Part shown: piece by piece, positions 10,180 through 22,280 of the stretch
Position numbering within the stretch: position 1 is the first letter of the stretch
Layout: each line of letters begins with the position of its first letter
NCBI GenBank assembly: GCA_029959085.1
Contig: JARWIR010000024.1
Span: 18,092,296-18,156,295 of the forward strand
From: Nemophila menziesii
Lineage: Eukaryota > Streptophyta > Magnoliopsida > Boraginales > Hydrophyllaceae
Reading direction: 5' to 3'
Length of the DNA stretch: 64,000 bases
Translations under genes and position numbers: made by a program
The notes under the pieces: generated by a model
Told to the model about the DNA's origin: nothing
The model's input: only the letters and a program-made list of their open reading frames with translations
Databases searched by the model: none

Positions 10180-10899
10180 ATGAAGTTCTTCTATGATTAT
10201 GTTCTTAATGACTTCAAAATTGAGATAAACAGTACTCATAGATTTATTAGTGCACTGCAAGCGTGTCGTTTACTGAAAGAACGGATATAAAACTTGAGAT
10301 TTGAAACATCAGAAGTTGCATATATATACCAACGACAATTTGTAGCTTTCTTCTTCATGCAATATACACTTGCCTTGGAAGCAAAATTATGAATGAAGAC
10401 ATTATGAAAGCCAGTCTCACACGAGTACGTAACAACGAGACATCTTAACTCACAGATACCGTCATGCTATATTCCACCTACTAGCTTTAAGATCTCATCT
10501 CAATCACTGCTAAGAAGTTTCTTTTCAGTAAGTACATGAAATTATTTGTCAAGATTACGATGCTCAATCAGCTGTTTGATCACTAACTGAAGAAACAACT
10601 TGTCGTGTTGTGCGCGAAGAACATGTAGGAGCAAATACCAAGGGTAGTTCAACATGAATCTCGACACAAAGTTTAGACAAAAGAATGAATTAACCATAAA
10701 ATAGTGTCAACATCAGTTTTACCTAGCATTAAGCATAATTGTTGACTACCAAAACTATCGATACTCTATTAAGAAATTATTCAATTTCTTCCAACCTTCG
10801 ACTACATAATTCTTGATATATTAATGAATCAAAATGCATAAATGGATAAAAGAAATACTGATCATCATATTTGAATTGAACAAGAAGATTCAGCGTCAT
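10180..10899 (-). pseudogene. MULE transposase N-terminal remnant (copy a, unit 2)
   Basis: This is the equivalent of 745-1,471: a truncated 5' part of the transposase with broken frames, start codon at 10,899. It has lost a few bases near 10,570 relative to unit 1. It is non-functional and lies downstream of MULE copy b of the same unit. Confidence 0.55.
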
Positions 10900-10918
10900 A
10901 TTACACAAAACCTATAAA

Positions 10919-11500
10919 TAGGGATGGCAATGGTTAGAATATTAACCGTTACCGATGGATATCTGATCCGACAAAAAACCCGATAGTGAAACCGATGGCG
11001 CATGCATGAAGGTTTGACTCTCACAAAAGGTAATCGATGGATAGACCGTTAGTATTTAGTTTTTTACAATAATCTGATGGATAATCCTAAATTTGAATAA
11101 ATTATAAGAAATAAAAAAAATATACTATATAAAAATATTCTATAAATACACAATCATACATATTATTAAACAAAATAAAATTAATCTATAAATAAAGCAC
11201 CAAACTGGTTTTATCTAGTTTATTACTATATTGTCTAATACCTATTTATGGTCACCCAATAATTAAGTAGCTAATTTCATAGTTTTAAAAATATTTTATA
11301 GGATTTTTTTATTTAAAACCTATTGAATAATTACGGATGTGGATTAACCGTGGATAATCCGCATTCGTTGTGGATGCGGATTTGGTAAATAATTCTAAAA
11401 TACGATAGGTAATGGATGCGGATTTGGTTATCTTCTTTCTTAATGGATGTGGATGTGGTTATTCTATTTTTTGAGGATATCCGATCCGTTGCCATCCCTA
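10919..11500. mobile_element. hAT-type miniature element (unit 2)
   Basis: The second copy of the element at 1,491-2,066, at the same site. Its ends are TAGGGATGGCAA and the inverse of TAGGGATGGCAA, so its inverted repeats are more perfect than in unit 1. The flanking 8-bp duplication CCTATAAA/CGTATAAA carries the same mismatch as unit 1, showing inheritance by duplication rather than independent insertion. Confidence 0.75.
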
Positions 11501-12279
11501 CGTATAAAGAAATAGCTAAAAAATAATTTATATTTAAATGTTATAAAAAAAAATCTTATTATTTAATAAACTAGATTTAAATTATAACTTTATCATTTTT
11601 TATAAGATCAATTTATTAAATATTGCAATTTTTTTATACTAGGATCTATTTTGAGTTAAGGATAGTAATACTTAATAATTTATTATATGTATTACTTAAA
11701 TAAAATAAAAATTTAATTCTTTAGATAATTTATTTCATAAATTTATAGATTAAAATATTAATATAACACACATTAATTATTTATATAATACTAAAAATTC
11801 TATATGAATGAAGTGTAATGGTATTAATTTGCATATTTTTTGTACTAACCGATACTATTATCTTTTAAAAAAAAGAAAAGAAACGTAATTGTGTTGGATT
11901 CCCATATTTGTATTTCAACATGGGTAATTACAGATTTGTGTATTTTATGTTTATTATAAGAAAAATCGAAAAACGTTAAACCCCGAACTCCCTACATTAC
12001 AATTCCCACACCCCATCCCAGTTTAGTTTCTTGATTTGCCCCTAGAAATTGGTAACATGAGTTAAGGTGGCTATCAGACCGGCAGTTCCATGACTGAACC
12101 CTCTTCAATTCAGGCTACCAAACCCACCGTCTATATTCAATTTGATAATCACCTTGAATCCTAATACACTATTCCACTACGGGTCTTTGATTGAAATCAA
12201 ACGTATGGAGTTGATTAGCAATATATACAAAGTAATAATTCTCACCCACCATGTTTTCACCTCTTTATTGCGTTCGATG

Positions 12280-13880
12280 TCATTTCTTCATATCATTTTC
12301 TCTTGAAAATGCATTAGAAAACTGCTTCTTTGAAATTTTTTGCAAGAACTGAACTTCTTTTTGGGTTCTTGCCTTATAAAAATCTTGTACACACGTATTG
12401 TACTCAAATTTATTAACAACATATGCAATATTATTTAGATAAGATATATTGCTTTTTGTGAATCTATTAGAACCTTTGTGTTTGGTCTTTAAGTTATTTT
12501 TAGATGTACCATGCAAAAAGAATGGGGAGAAGAAGGAAAACGCTGCATAAGGCTAAGATGGTTAGAAACAAACGTAATCTCTCATTCGAATATATATGGG
12601 GCATAAAAAATCAAAAATCTATTTTGATTGATACCGCCTTCTGATTGCGCAATAGAAAAAGTAACGGGAAACAAGCCTAGACAAAAAATAAGAGATGTGA
12701 AAGATAAAATTACAAAAGCACATATGGCACAATCCTGTATCACATAGCCTACATGAAAATGCAAATTTGTACCACTATTTGTATCCTTCGTAGTAGCAAT
12801 AATCAACACTCCCTTATAGTTATATTTCAAAAACATTCCACCGATAAAGAGAAACGGGCGACAAGTACGGAAACCCGCAATATTAGCACCAAAAGCAACA
12901 TGGCAACTATCAAAATAATGGGTTGTAGAATAAATTAATACGATACTTCCCTAGAAGGATCGATTTCTTTTAACTTCTGAAAATATGAACATATATGGTT
13001 ATTACATACACCAACATCACCAGATACTGCATTTCGTGCTTTGTTCACAGCATGATATGCACGTTTGTAGGATATTTCATAACCATGACTATGTTTAAAA
13101 AAGATAACAATATCTATCGATTTAGTAGATAGAGCAGACTTAATTTCTTCCATGATTATGTTCTTAATGACTTCACAACTGAGATGAACACTACTCATAT
13201 ATTTTCTCGGTGCACTGCAAGTGTGTCGTTTACGGAAAGACGGATATAAAGCTTGAGATTTGAAACATCACAAGTTGCATATATATACCAACGACAATCT
13301 ATAGCTTTCTTCTTCTTGAAATACACACTTACCTTGGAAGCACGATTATGAATGAAAACATTATGAAAGTCAGTTTCACACGAGTACCTAGCAACGAGAC
13401 ATTTTAACTCACAAATACCGCCATGGAATATTTCACCTACTAGCTTTAAGATCTTATCTCAATCACTGCTAAGAAGTTTCTCTCCAGTAAGAACATGAAA
13501 CTATTTATCAAAATTACGATGCCCAATCATCTTAACCGTTTGATCACTAACGGAAGAAACAACTTGATGAGTTGTGCGCGAAAAACATGTAGGAGCAAAT
13601 ACGAAGGGTAGTGCAACATGAATCTCGATAAAAAGTTTAGATAAAAGAATCGACACATCATGATGAATTAACCATGGAATAGTGTCAACATTAGTTCACT
13701 TAGCATTAAGCATAATTGTTGACTACCAAAACTGTATCGATGCTCTACTAAGAAATCTTTCAATTCCTTCCAACGTTCGACTGCATAATTCTTGATAGAC
13801 TGAAAAGAATCAAAATACTCAAACGAATAAACGAAACACTGATCACCATATTTGATTTCAAAAAGAAAATTCGTTCTCAT
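12280..13880 (-). pseudogene. MULE (MuDR-type) transposase, copy b, unit 2
   Basis: The same domains as at 2,846-4,461. The N-terminal domain is open for 70 codons from the ATG at 13,880. Next come the DNA-binding region, the ISYKRAYHAVNKA helix block (12,935-13,198), the core YKGVLIIATTKDTNSG (12,582-12,836) and the C-terminal NNLKTKHKG block (12,280-12,516). It has lost about 12 bp near 12,550 relative to unit 1 and carries the same C-terminal one-base loss, so units 1 and 2 share a more recent ancestor in this part than either does with unit 3. Confidence 0.75.
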
Positions 13881-14757
13881 ATAAAAAAGTATATAGAAAC
13901 AACTAAAAAATGATTTATATTTAAATGTTATAAAAATCCTTATTATTTAATATACTAGATTTATGTTATAAATTTATCATTTTTTATAAGATCGGTTTAT
14001 TAAATATTGCAAAGTTTTTATACAAGGCTCTATTTTAAGTTTGAAGATTGTAATACTTAATAATTTATTATTTGTATTACTTAAATAAAATTTAAATTTG
14101 AATCTTTAGATAATTTATTTCATAAATTTATAAATTAGAATATTAATATAACACACATTAATTATTTATATAATACTAATAATACTATATGAATTAAGTG
14201 TAATTTTATTAATTTGCATTTTTTAACCAACCAATAATAGAATATATTAAAAAAAAGACGAGAAAAATCATTATGTTAGATTTCAATATTTGTATTTTAA
14301 CATTGGTAATTATACATTTATTTATATTATTTTTATTATAAAAAAAATTCAAAAATCGTTAAACCGCAAACTCCCTATATTTCAATCCTCACATCTCATC
14401 CCATTTTAGTTTCCTGATCTATCCCTGGAAATTGGTAACATGAGTCAAGGTGGCTATCAGACCGGTCTAAATCAGTTCCAAGACCGGACCCTCCTCAATT
14501 AATGCTATCAAACCCACCGCCCATATTCAATTTGATAATCACCTTGAATCCTAACACACTATTCCACTATGAGTCAATGATTAAAATCAAGATATGGAGT
14601 TGATTAGCAATATATACAAGTAATAATTCTTGTCCATCTTTTTTTCACCTCTTTATCTGTTATTATCATCTTCTCCATTGTAATTTCTTTTAAATCCCGA
14701 ATCATTCTCGATTATTTAATTAACTTTTTTTAAGATTTAGAAATTTTACATTGCGTG
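13881..14757. other. AT-rich MULE 5' flank, no gene
   Basis: Copy of 4,462-5,330. The match ends at TTACATTGCGTG (14,757), where DNA absent from unit 1 begins. Confidence 0.4.
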
Positions 14758-16486
14758 GTCTCCAGAATAAGTGTATTTTAATAGTCTTTTCACTTTAACG
14801 ATGTTCAAAATTGATTGTTTAAACCTTATTGTCGGACTTCACTGGCTTGAAACAACATTTGTAGCTCAAGCACTTTCGTCTCTTCGTTGTTTTGGGCTAA
14901 TTGCACTATCGATCCCCGTGTTATGCGAATTAGCAAATAAAAACGCTGGGTAGTTTCCTGCACACTAAACATCTCAAAGGGGAATTGAGTTAGTAATGTG
15001 ATTCAGCAAATCCTAAGCATATGACTTTGTGCAAGGCAAATAAGAGTCTTTTTTGAAAAAAATAAAATTGGTTGGTGGTGAATTTGGATACTGATAGGGG
15101 TACTTTTGCTACTTCCATAAACACATGGTTATGTCTGACTATTCAGTATAACACAAGGACCAATGGTGCAAATCACCCTTTACTTACTGTGCAATTTTGC
15201 ATAATTTCACCCTTTTTGATAATTATGCAATAAAATTGAATACTCATTTATTTGTAAAATTTGCAGTATTAGATGATGAGTTGAAGAAGGGTCTTCACAA
15301 GGTGTCTATCGAAAGAAATTGAGCTATTGTGAATTTTTCTGACAACATAAGGGACTTATAGTGCAATATTTGTCTACTTCATGTAAGGACATCTCGGGCT
15401 TAGTTTTTTGTGGAGTATTCCACATTTAATGGTGAGTACATGGTTCTTCGTTCTTAGAGTATTTCAAGTGATCGAGAGCTTGTTGATCTCTAATGGCTTC
15501 TATAAGAGTTACAAAATACTCAATGTCAATAAAGATGGATACTTAGCCATTGTTATATATAGTGATGAAGCAAGAGAAACTTCGAAAGTACTTCAGTTAT
15601 TACAATGACTTACAATATTCGTGTAAAAAACGTCTGCCTCTAAAATTCATAAGATGGGAGTTTCATACAAATTTTTTTGAGTTAATTGCACTATAGGTGC
15701 CTATGTTATATAAAAATTGCAATGTAGGTCCCGATAGTAAATTTGTTTTAATTTGGTCTCTTAAAGAAGTCAGGTTCCCATTTGAGACAATTCGGATCAA
15801 GAACCGGTCCAGTAAGGGAAGGCCCAATAGCCCGACCGTTAATGAAAAGAAAACCTATAAAAAACGGGTCTAAACCGGACCAGACGTTAGCTATCCTGAA
15901 ACATGAGTAACAATTATTTATTTTTCTTCTTTTCCTGTATGAGCCTCAGAGATTCAAATTGAATATTGTGATAGTGAAGCTTCTTATATCACACAACTAA
16001 AGCTTGACCCTGAAGAACAAATAAATATTTATTTCTTTTTTACTGAATTAATTATCATTTTACTAATGGAGGCAAATCTATAAATCCAGGACAGTACTAA
16101 AATTATTCCTTGGAAATCAAATGGGAATATAATTTAGAATACTTGAAAGTGGAATTCAAAACATCGCATGATACATATATATTTATTTATTTATTTTTGG
16201 GGTTAATATACTAGTCTGGATTGGGCTAAAAGTCTGGTACAAATATTGAGTCCAGGAATAACTAATATCTAGGCCAGGGGCTAATTTTTTTTTTATTAAT
16301 GTTTTTCCCTAGAAAAAAATGGACAAATTCACAATATATCAAAAGACCATACTGCAACTGTAATCGAATAATAATACAATCCAAAAAGTAAACATAGTTA
16401 TCGAAAATCTACCAAATTTTAAATAGAAAAAAAATAGACTAGTCTACTACTAGCATAATAATAGTCTCAGTCTCATCCATAATAAT
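14758..16486. other. no recognised gene; scattered repeat motif
   Basis: Contains motifs of the GGGACC/TGCAATT type (near 14,900, 15,160, 15,345 and 15,690). A 66-codon plus-strand ORF (15,408-15,608; VIESLLISNGFYKSYK) is not recognised. Nothing else is supported. Confidence 0.35.
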
Positions 16487-16826
16487 TTAGCTTTCCTCTT
16501 TACTCAATCCTGTAGTTTTACAAACATGGCACAAATTCTTTTACATCAGCCACTGCTTTATACATTCTGCATGAAAATCATGTCCGCTCCTAAAAATCAT
16601 TATAGTAAAAGAATATCAGACTCTGTTTAATATATTGTAAATAAAAAGAAGAAAATTAAATGGTTATTACCTGACAAACACAGCATGGTTCCTCTGGTTC
16701 TACCTGGGTATCTGTCCTAATAACAATACCTCCTGAATATCTCCTCTGATTTAATTTCTTGTTGATGGTTTCTGTACTTAACCCTGTGCATACATCTCCG
16801 ATCTGTTCCTCCAATGCTAATAACTC
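16487..16826 (-). pseudogene. RING-H2 E3 ubiquitin ligase fragment (MBR/HIP-like)
   Basis: Two exons on the minus strand. Exon 16,671-16,826 (52 codons) starts ELLALEEQIGDVCTGLS, ends EEPCCVCQ and has AG and GT splice signals. It matches the segment before and at the start of the RING domain of plant MBR2/HIP1-type ligases. Exon 16,487-16,589 reads SGHDFHAECIKQWLM, a stop, then KNLCHVCKTTGLSK: the H2 part and last cysteines of the RING-H2 finger. The Cys expected before GHDFH is Ser, a nonsense codon follows WLM, and the middle of the RING appears missing. This is a captured non-functional fragment. Confidence 0.75.
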
Positions 16827-16852
16827 CTGTATTTTTATACATTCGTTATAAA

Positions 16853-17010
16853 GTGGAGGTGGAGCCGGAGCTGAAGGTGGAGTCGGAGCCCAAGCTAGAG
16901 CCAGAGCTTAAGGTGGATCCGGAGCCCAAGTGGAGCCAGAGCTGTAAGTAAAGTCGGAGCCCAAGCTGGAGCAAGAGATGGAGATGGAGCTGGAACTGAA
17001 GGTGGAGCTG
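16853..17010. repeat. 18-bp minisatellite (GGTGGAGCCGGAGCTGAA-like)
   Basis: About nine imperfect 18-bp units, rich in GGAGCC/GGAGCT, with a strong purine bias on the plus strand. It ends about 27 bp before the RING exon in transcription order. In one plus-strand frame it encodes alternating Val-Glu-Pro-Glu/Lys units, but there is no sign that it is translated. Confidence 0.75.
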
Positions 17011-17585
17011 CCAATTATCCAACCAAAAATTTAAAAAAAAAATCAACTTCGAGTCAAAAAAATTTTGAATTTTTACTTTTAATTTACATAATCTCAATTT
17101 CATAACGAGAGTTCGGCATAAATCATATAGTGAATCAATTTTAATTTGTAATTTACAAAGAAAAAAACCAATTAATGTCATGTCTAACAAACTTCTTATT
17201 TCTTTTTTACCAATAAAAACATCATAACATTTCTACCTTTTTAATAAGACATTCTCATTCATAATAATACATTTGGTGCTAAAAGTGAGAAAGAGATACA
17301 ATATGAAAAAAGTGGAAGTTAACTCAGGTAATATTCCATAATTTTAAATAATACAAAAAGATAAAATGATTATGATTAACACCATAAGACTTCTATTTAT
17401 CGTGTCAGTAGAGATCATTCAGAAAAACTATTGGATAGCAAGGCATGAAGCCGAAGTACTCTAGATATTCTTAAAATTTTCCGACCGGCAAAGAAAATGA
17501 AAGAGAAGATATATATATACATATATATCATCAGTAACAATTAACTACTGAAAAGATAATTAAAGAAAAAAAATTCTATTCTTAC

Positions 17586-17895
17586 TTTAGGAATCCCTGG
17601 TAATGTAGAATTATACGGTTGAGAAGACATTGACTCTTCTGCACTATCACCACCATCACCACTACTTCTATCCATATCCATCAGCATCTTATGACGCTCA
17701 CTACACTCTTTTGGCTTTCGATACATACACTGCAAAATATTCAACCATATTATTAATCTTTCATTTTTCCCATATCGTCTGTGGCTAGCTAAAAACATAC
17801 AAATATCTCATTACCTTAAATTGCAAAGTACTATTAATAGCATCACTCACAAGCTCCCAGTTTGTACCCATATCATGCACCAGTACAACAAGTGC
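17586..17895 (-). pseudogene. EAF1-like chromatin protein fragment (SANT domain)
   Basis: Two exons on the minus strand with intact splice sites and matching phase. Exon 17,815-17,895 (27 codons) contains HDMGTNWELVSDAINSTLQ. Exon 17,586-17,729 (48 codons) begins CMYRKPKECSERHKMLMD and ends YNSTLPGIPK before GTAAG. This is the SANT/Myb-like segment of plant EAF1 (NuA4-associated, helicase/SANT) proteins; the combination NWELVSDAINSTLQ, RKPKEC.ERHK and STLPGIPK is characteristic. Both exons are open. Only this small part of a very long gene is present, so it is a captured fragment. Confidence 0.75.
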
Positions 17896-18224
17896 CTACA
17901 TCATAAACTCAACAGTAATAAATTCTACTACTCCTACCAATTTACCCCACTAAAAAAAACTACTAGTTAAATGAAAGAGAAGACAATTTTTATACAGAAT
18001 GGCTTCTACTTGTTATGGATCCTCTACCAAACAATATTTATATAAATAGTCCTTTTACTTGTAATGTTTTGAAAAATATATATCTAGTAGGATTATGTCT
18101 TCTATTTTGCATATTCATGCTTGACACATATTTAAACACTTATTCAACCCTAACTTGTTTTTTATTAATAAAATATTTAGAAAAAGAAAAAGATGCTAAA
18201 ATAATGTTTACAAGTTTAAGATAC

Positions 18225-18263
18225 CTTGTGCATCTTCTTGATAGTCTTATGCATCCCTTGAAA
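18225..18263 (-). pseudogene. exon-like fragment, unknown gene
   Basis: A 39-bp open block on the minus strand (FQGMHKTIKKMHK) between a CAG acceptor and a GTATCT donor. A further exon-like block at about 18,623-18,680 reads DYEKIVGHYISK and ends at a GTAATA donor. Joined in phase they read open across the junction. Their origin is not recognised; they could belong to the EAF1-like or another captured gene. Confidence 0.3.
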
Positions 18264-18699
18264 CTGTCTGTTAACCAAGAGAAAAGTTTAGAAGATGGGC
18301 CAAATTGAAATAAAATATACATACAAATCATATATCATTCTAATACAATTTTTTAATAAAGTCGATCAAATTCAAATTAATTAACAATTCATTATAAAAT
18401 ATGAAGTCTAAATCTTAAGTTCTGACCAAATGTCAAAGAAGTTAAAGCATAATTTAAAATATCCTCTATAAGTCCTAATTTTGTTAAAGTGCATGATAGT
18501 AAATATATATTACATATTATCTTTAAAAAAATTTACAATTATTATTTTCATGTATTAGGGTAAAGTGGAAATTGTAAAATTTTAGAGACCATAAACAATA
18601 ATTTAGAGATCAAATGTATTACCTTTGAAATATAATGACCAACGATCTTCTCGTAATCACAGAAATCTTAATTTTGCCAACATAGAAACCCTATTTTTG

Positions 18700-18960
18700 C
18701 CGACACAGAGTAGAGAGAAGAAGAAGACGAACTCGGTAATGAATAATAATACAATATATATGAGACCTTTAGGTTTTCAATCTAAACCATCCAAATCCAA
18801 ATGTATATAAAATCAAATGTTGATAGTCATCCACGTGTAAACTATCTAAGATATCATTTAGCAAATGGGCCCAACTTTATAATAAGTCAAGTAGTAGATC
18901 ACAAATGCGGCCCAAAAGAAAAAACTAGAAACTCATTAGAAAATAAGTATTGAACAATGA
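18700..18960. repeat. diverged copy of the 5,490-5,720 segment
   Basis: Shared blocks in the same order include AATGAATAAT, ATGAGACC..TTAGGT, a CATCCAAAT block, CA(A/T)CGTGTAA and TTTATAATAAGTCAAGTAG. Divergence is much higher than between the array units, so this is an older relative of the segment flanking the Helitron. Confidence 0.5.
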
Positions 18961-18989
18961 GTTTCACAAGATAAGGGTTTTGATGAAGT

Positions 18990-20180
18990 ATAAACTTACC
19001 ATATCAAAAATTCTCTTAACTTGACCAATATCTTTCATGTCAAATTCAAAATTAAGACCTTCTTTTAATTTCTTAATTCTGAACTGAATGGATAATTAGT
19101 AACATATCATCAACATATAATATTATATAAATTATGTTTTTTATATAATTCAAGAAAATTGAGACATCTATCAAATTCACATGTCCTGAAACCTAAGTCA
19201 AGAACAAAAGAATCAAATCTTTTATACCATTATTTGGGGGACTATTTTAATCCATATAAATATTTTTAAGTAAACTTACATGAACTAGGTTTTTACAATC
19301 ATAAAATCCCCCCGAGTATCTCATATTAATCTCTTCTTCAAGTTCACCATGTTAAAATATTGTTTAAATGTTAAACATTTCTAGTTTAAGGTAAAAATTT
19401 GCAACATATGAATACATTGATAGTTTGACTTGGCAGTAGGGGAAAAATTCACATTGAAATCAGTACTCTCTGAGTATATCCTTTAGTTACAAGTCTAGCT
19501 TTATATTCAAGGGGATAATTAACATAAAATTCCTTTTAGTTTATAAAATAATTTTGCATTCAATAAGTTTTTTATCCTTATTTTTTCAACAAGAATCAAA
19601 GTATTATTAACTTTTAAAGAATGTATTTCTTCTTTCATAACTTTTAACCAATTTTTTTGCCACCAAGTACCCTAAGATATCTATCATTTTGTTGTTGCTA
19701 CATTCTCAATGTTAGCAATATTATTCAACTCAAATGTAGTGCATAAACCATCAAGAATATATAAACCAGAACATTTCTTTTCATATAAGAAACATTTATC
19801 ATTCTTATAAACATTTATCACACCTTATGCATTTTTAAAATGCAACCTATATCATCTAACACTCCAAGAGATATAAGGTTTCTTTTTTTAATCATGCTAA
19901 TCATCTCACTTTAGTAAGGGTTACCATTTTCCCATTATATGTTCTCAAGTTTATTGATACAAGTAGGACAAATTAGCTTACATGAACTTAAAATACTTTC
20001 AAGTTAGATTGACATGTTTCTAAGAGTATTCTTGTATATCCATCAAAATAGATTATAGGAATATGAAATACTTTCAAGCTAGATTGACATGTTTCTAAAA
20101 GTATTCTAATATATAAATCTATCTATTAGGCTCTCTCTAAATATATATATCCTTGTTTTCTATTTTGTATCTTTTGAGTA
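18990..20180 (-). pseudogene. decayed Ty1/copia pol (reverse transcriptase)
   Basis: On the minus strand, broken frames give the copia reverse-transcriptase path in order. First is KVMKEEIHSLKVNNT (near 19,640), then a YKLKGI block and a KGYTQ-like block. HGELEEEINMRYSGGF (near 19,340) follows, then LYVDDMLL (near 19,110) and FEFDMKDIGQVKRI (near 19,030). There are many stops and frameshifts and no LTRs. Integrase-side sequence up to about 20,180 is too decayed to place. It is far older than the copia at 54,132-61,722. Confidence 0.7.
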
Positions 20181-20187
20181 TGCAACT

Positions 20188-20763
20188 ATAAATATTAAGA
20201 GATTAATTTATCTCAATATGTGAAAGTAAGATATTAACAAAATCTAAAAACTAACTCTCAATATTTATAGCATATGATTGATTTTACATAAAAATCCTAG
20301 TTTTATCAGATATAAGAGCGAGAAATAAGAAAAATATTAATTCGATAATGAATAATGATACAAAATTTGAACTTTGGGTATGTATATGAGACCCCTTAGG
20401 TCTTCAATTTGAGTCATCTAAATGTATAAGAAATCAGGATTTTATAGTCATCAACGTGTAAGGTATATGGACTAAATGATATAATTTAGTAAATGACCCA
20501 TCTTTATAATAAGTCAAGTAGCAGATCACAGATGCAACCTAAGAGAAGAAGCCAACAAATCAATAATCGTAAGGCCCATCTGGAAATAAGAATTGTGATT
20601 TACCAATTACAACAAGAACTACACACATGAAATGATCAATCTCGTTTATTTGTGCATGAGAGATACTTTGATAAATGAGTTCAATGTAATATGGTTCTAA
20701 AGTTGTAGGCAAAGTAACAATCAGTGACACACACATACCCATATCCCCATCCCCATCCCCCCG

Positions 20764-20820
<57 letters not shown>
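20188..20820. other. flank of Helitron H2 with microsatellite
   Basis: Copy of 5,350-5,976. It includes the conserved 58-codon ORF (20,560-20,736) and a CCCCAT/CA/TA microsatellite (20,740-20,820) with a longer CA and TA run than in unit 1. Confidence 0.5.
20560..20736 (-). CDS. conserved 58-codon ORF, unknown (second copy)
   Basis: Same length as the ORF at 5,725-5,901, differing at two residues (TLPTTLEP and CVVLVV here). Not recognised. Low confidence that it is a real gene. Confidence 0.22.
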   Translation of the reverse strand: MCVSLIVTLPTTLEPYYIELIYQSISHAQINEIDHFMCVVLVVIGKSQFLFPDGPYDY

Positions 20821-20821
<1 letters not shown>

Positions 20822-20829
20822 TAGGGAAT

Positions 20830-20853
20830 GCCCCGTACTGAATGTACTTGGGC
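20830..20853 (-). other. Helitron H2 3' terminal hairpin
   Basis: GCCC..GTAC..GTAC..GGGC inverted repeat six bases inside the CTAG end. A decayed second hairpin of the same family lies at 21,189-21,202, as in H1. Confidence 0.65.
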
Positions 20854-22133
20854 TAAAATTAATTTGAAAAATTATAATAAATTGTGCAAAACTCATAATT
20901 GAATTATATGTAAAAGAAGTGCAAATCATTCTATTACTCGTAAAAATAAGTATAAAAATGATAAAATATATCAATACATATAATCACCATCTTATATACA
21001 TAGTTATGCATTTCTCTCATAACTCTACAAACATAAGATGAATATGTATCCTATATTTCGCTATATTATAAAATATTTATATATATTATATATGTATTTC
21101 AACTTTTTTACTGGACAATATTATACATGTATTTTACATAAGACTTTGCGAAGATTATTACTTTTTAAGCTAATTCTAAAAAAACACTGTACCTGAAGGT
21201 ACTTGGACAAAAACTAATTTAAAAAATTATAATTGATAGTGCAAAATTCATCATTTAGTTTATATCAATAGTTAAATGAAAATCATATATAAAAACGTGT
21301 TTCTCATAAATATACTGTCTTTTTAAAGAAACTATTTCTTTCGTATTTCCAGTTGTATGTTCTAGTTGATTATAGAAAAAATCTGTAATAATTAAAAGTA
21401 GCCGAGCAAAATCTGATATTGGATCATAAGTAAATTTGCAAAATAAAACTTACTTATAGTTACAACAGAAACATACCATTTGCAAATTAATAAAACGGGT
21501 AAATGTAACACTATGGTGTTTCAGACCCTTAAAGAACATGGTGGTATGGAGAAAGGGGTGAAAATCGGATCTGAAATTTTCGTTTTTTATTTTTCCAATC
21601 CGAAAATTCTAATTTCCGAAAAGATGTTTAATGTTCTGAAATTCTGTTTTTTTTTCTAAATTTGGGTCGGAATTGGGTGCTACCAATTAATTTTTCGAAG
21701 TTTTCGGTTTCCTGATCTATTTTTTTTTTTTACGTTCCAAATATTAAAAAAAATTTAATAAATTTAAGTTAAAGAAAAAGTATACAAAAGGAAACTCTGA
21801 AAAATTCAGAAAAAAATAAAACAATGGAACATGATATATAACTTTATAAGAATCTTTATTAATTCATACATACATAATTAATACAAATATACCATGTTTT
21901 GATAACTAACCAAGATAGGATTTGAAAAACAAAAGTTGAAATATTTAACTTTACACTTTCCATATGTAAATACTCAAAAAATTATCTTGCAAGAGTTATT
22001 CCTAGCACAAACATCACATTACAAAATTACAGAGACAGGTTAATTATATGAGCTTTCTTAATCTTTATCTAGATTATGTTGTTTTGTTGTTTGATATTCA
22101 AGAATAAGCGATTGAAGCTCTGTATGGGAGTCA

Positions 22134-22280
22134 TCAAGAGAATTTCCACTCTTTGCTAATTGTATTCATCAAGTCATCATGGAACAACTTGAGTGCATCT
22201 GTAGTAGAAAGAGAATGCACCGATTCATTCAAATCTCGAAACTTAATCCTTTTCTCTTCCACCCGAAAGCACTTCATACA
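22134..22280 (-). pseudogene. captured exon, unknown gene (in H2)
   Basis: Counterpart of 7,332-7,478, the same length and open, with one visible residue change (MNKI to MNTI). Not recognised. Confidence 0.35.

Larger units (their letters stand above)
14758..20187. mobile_element. 5.4 kb extra block in unit 2 with captured genes
   Basis: This block is absent from the unit 1 junction, which runs from the MULE flank straight into the H1 flank near 5,340. It replaces about 19 bp of that junction. It contains fragments of at least two host genes on the minus strand (RING-H2 ligase, EAF1-like), an 18-bp minisatellite, a segment related to 5,490-5,720 and a decayed copia polymerase. Its own element class is unclear: no target duplication, inverted repeats or Helitron ends were found by eye. 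It may be a composite of several old insertions. Confidence 0.5.

Noticed and set aside
16205..16290. Possible second Helitron end (minus-strand CTAG followed by T near 16,212) downstream of the RING fragment
   Set aside because: The nearby repeats (AGTCTGG) are direct, not inverted, so no terminal hairpin is supported.
14758..20187. Reading the extra block as a rearranged fourth Helitron unit
   Set aside because: It shares short motifs and one diverged segment with the units, but their order is reversed and no Helitron ends are present.
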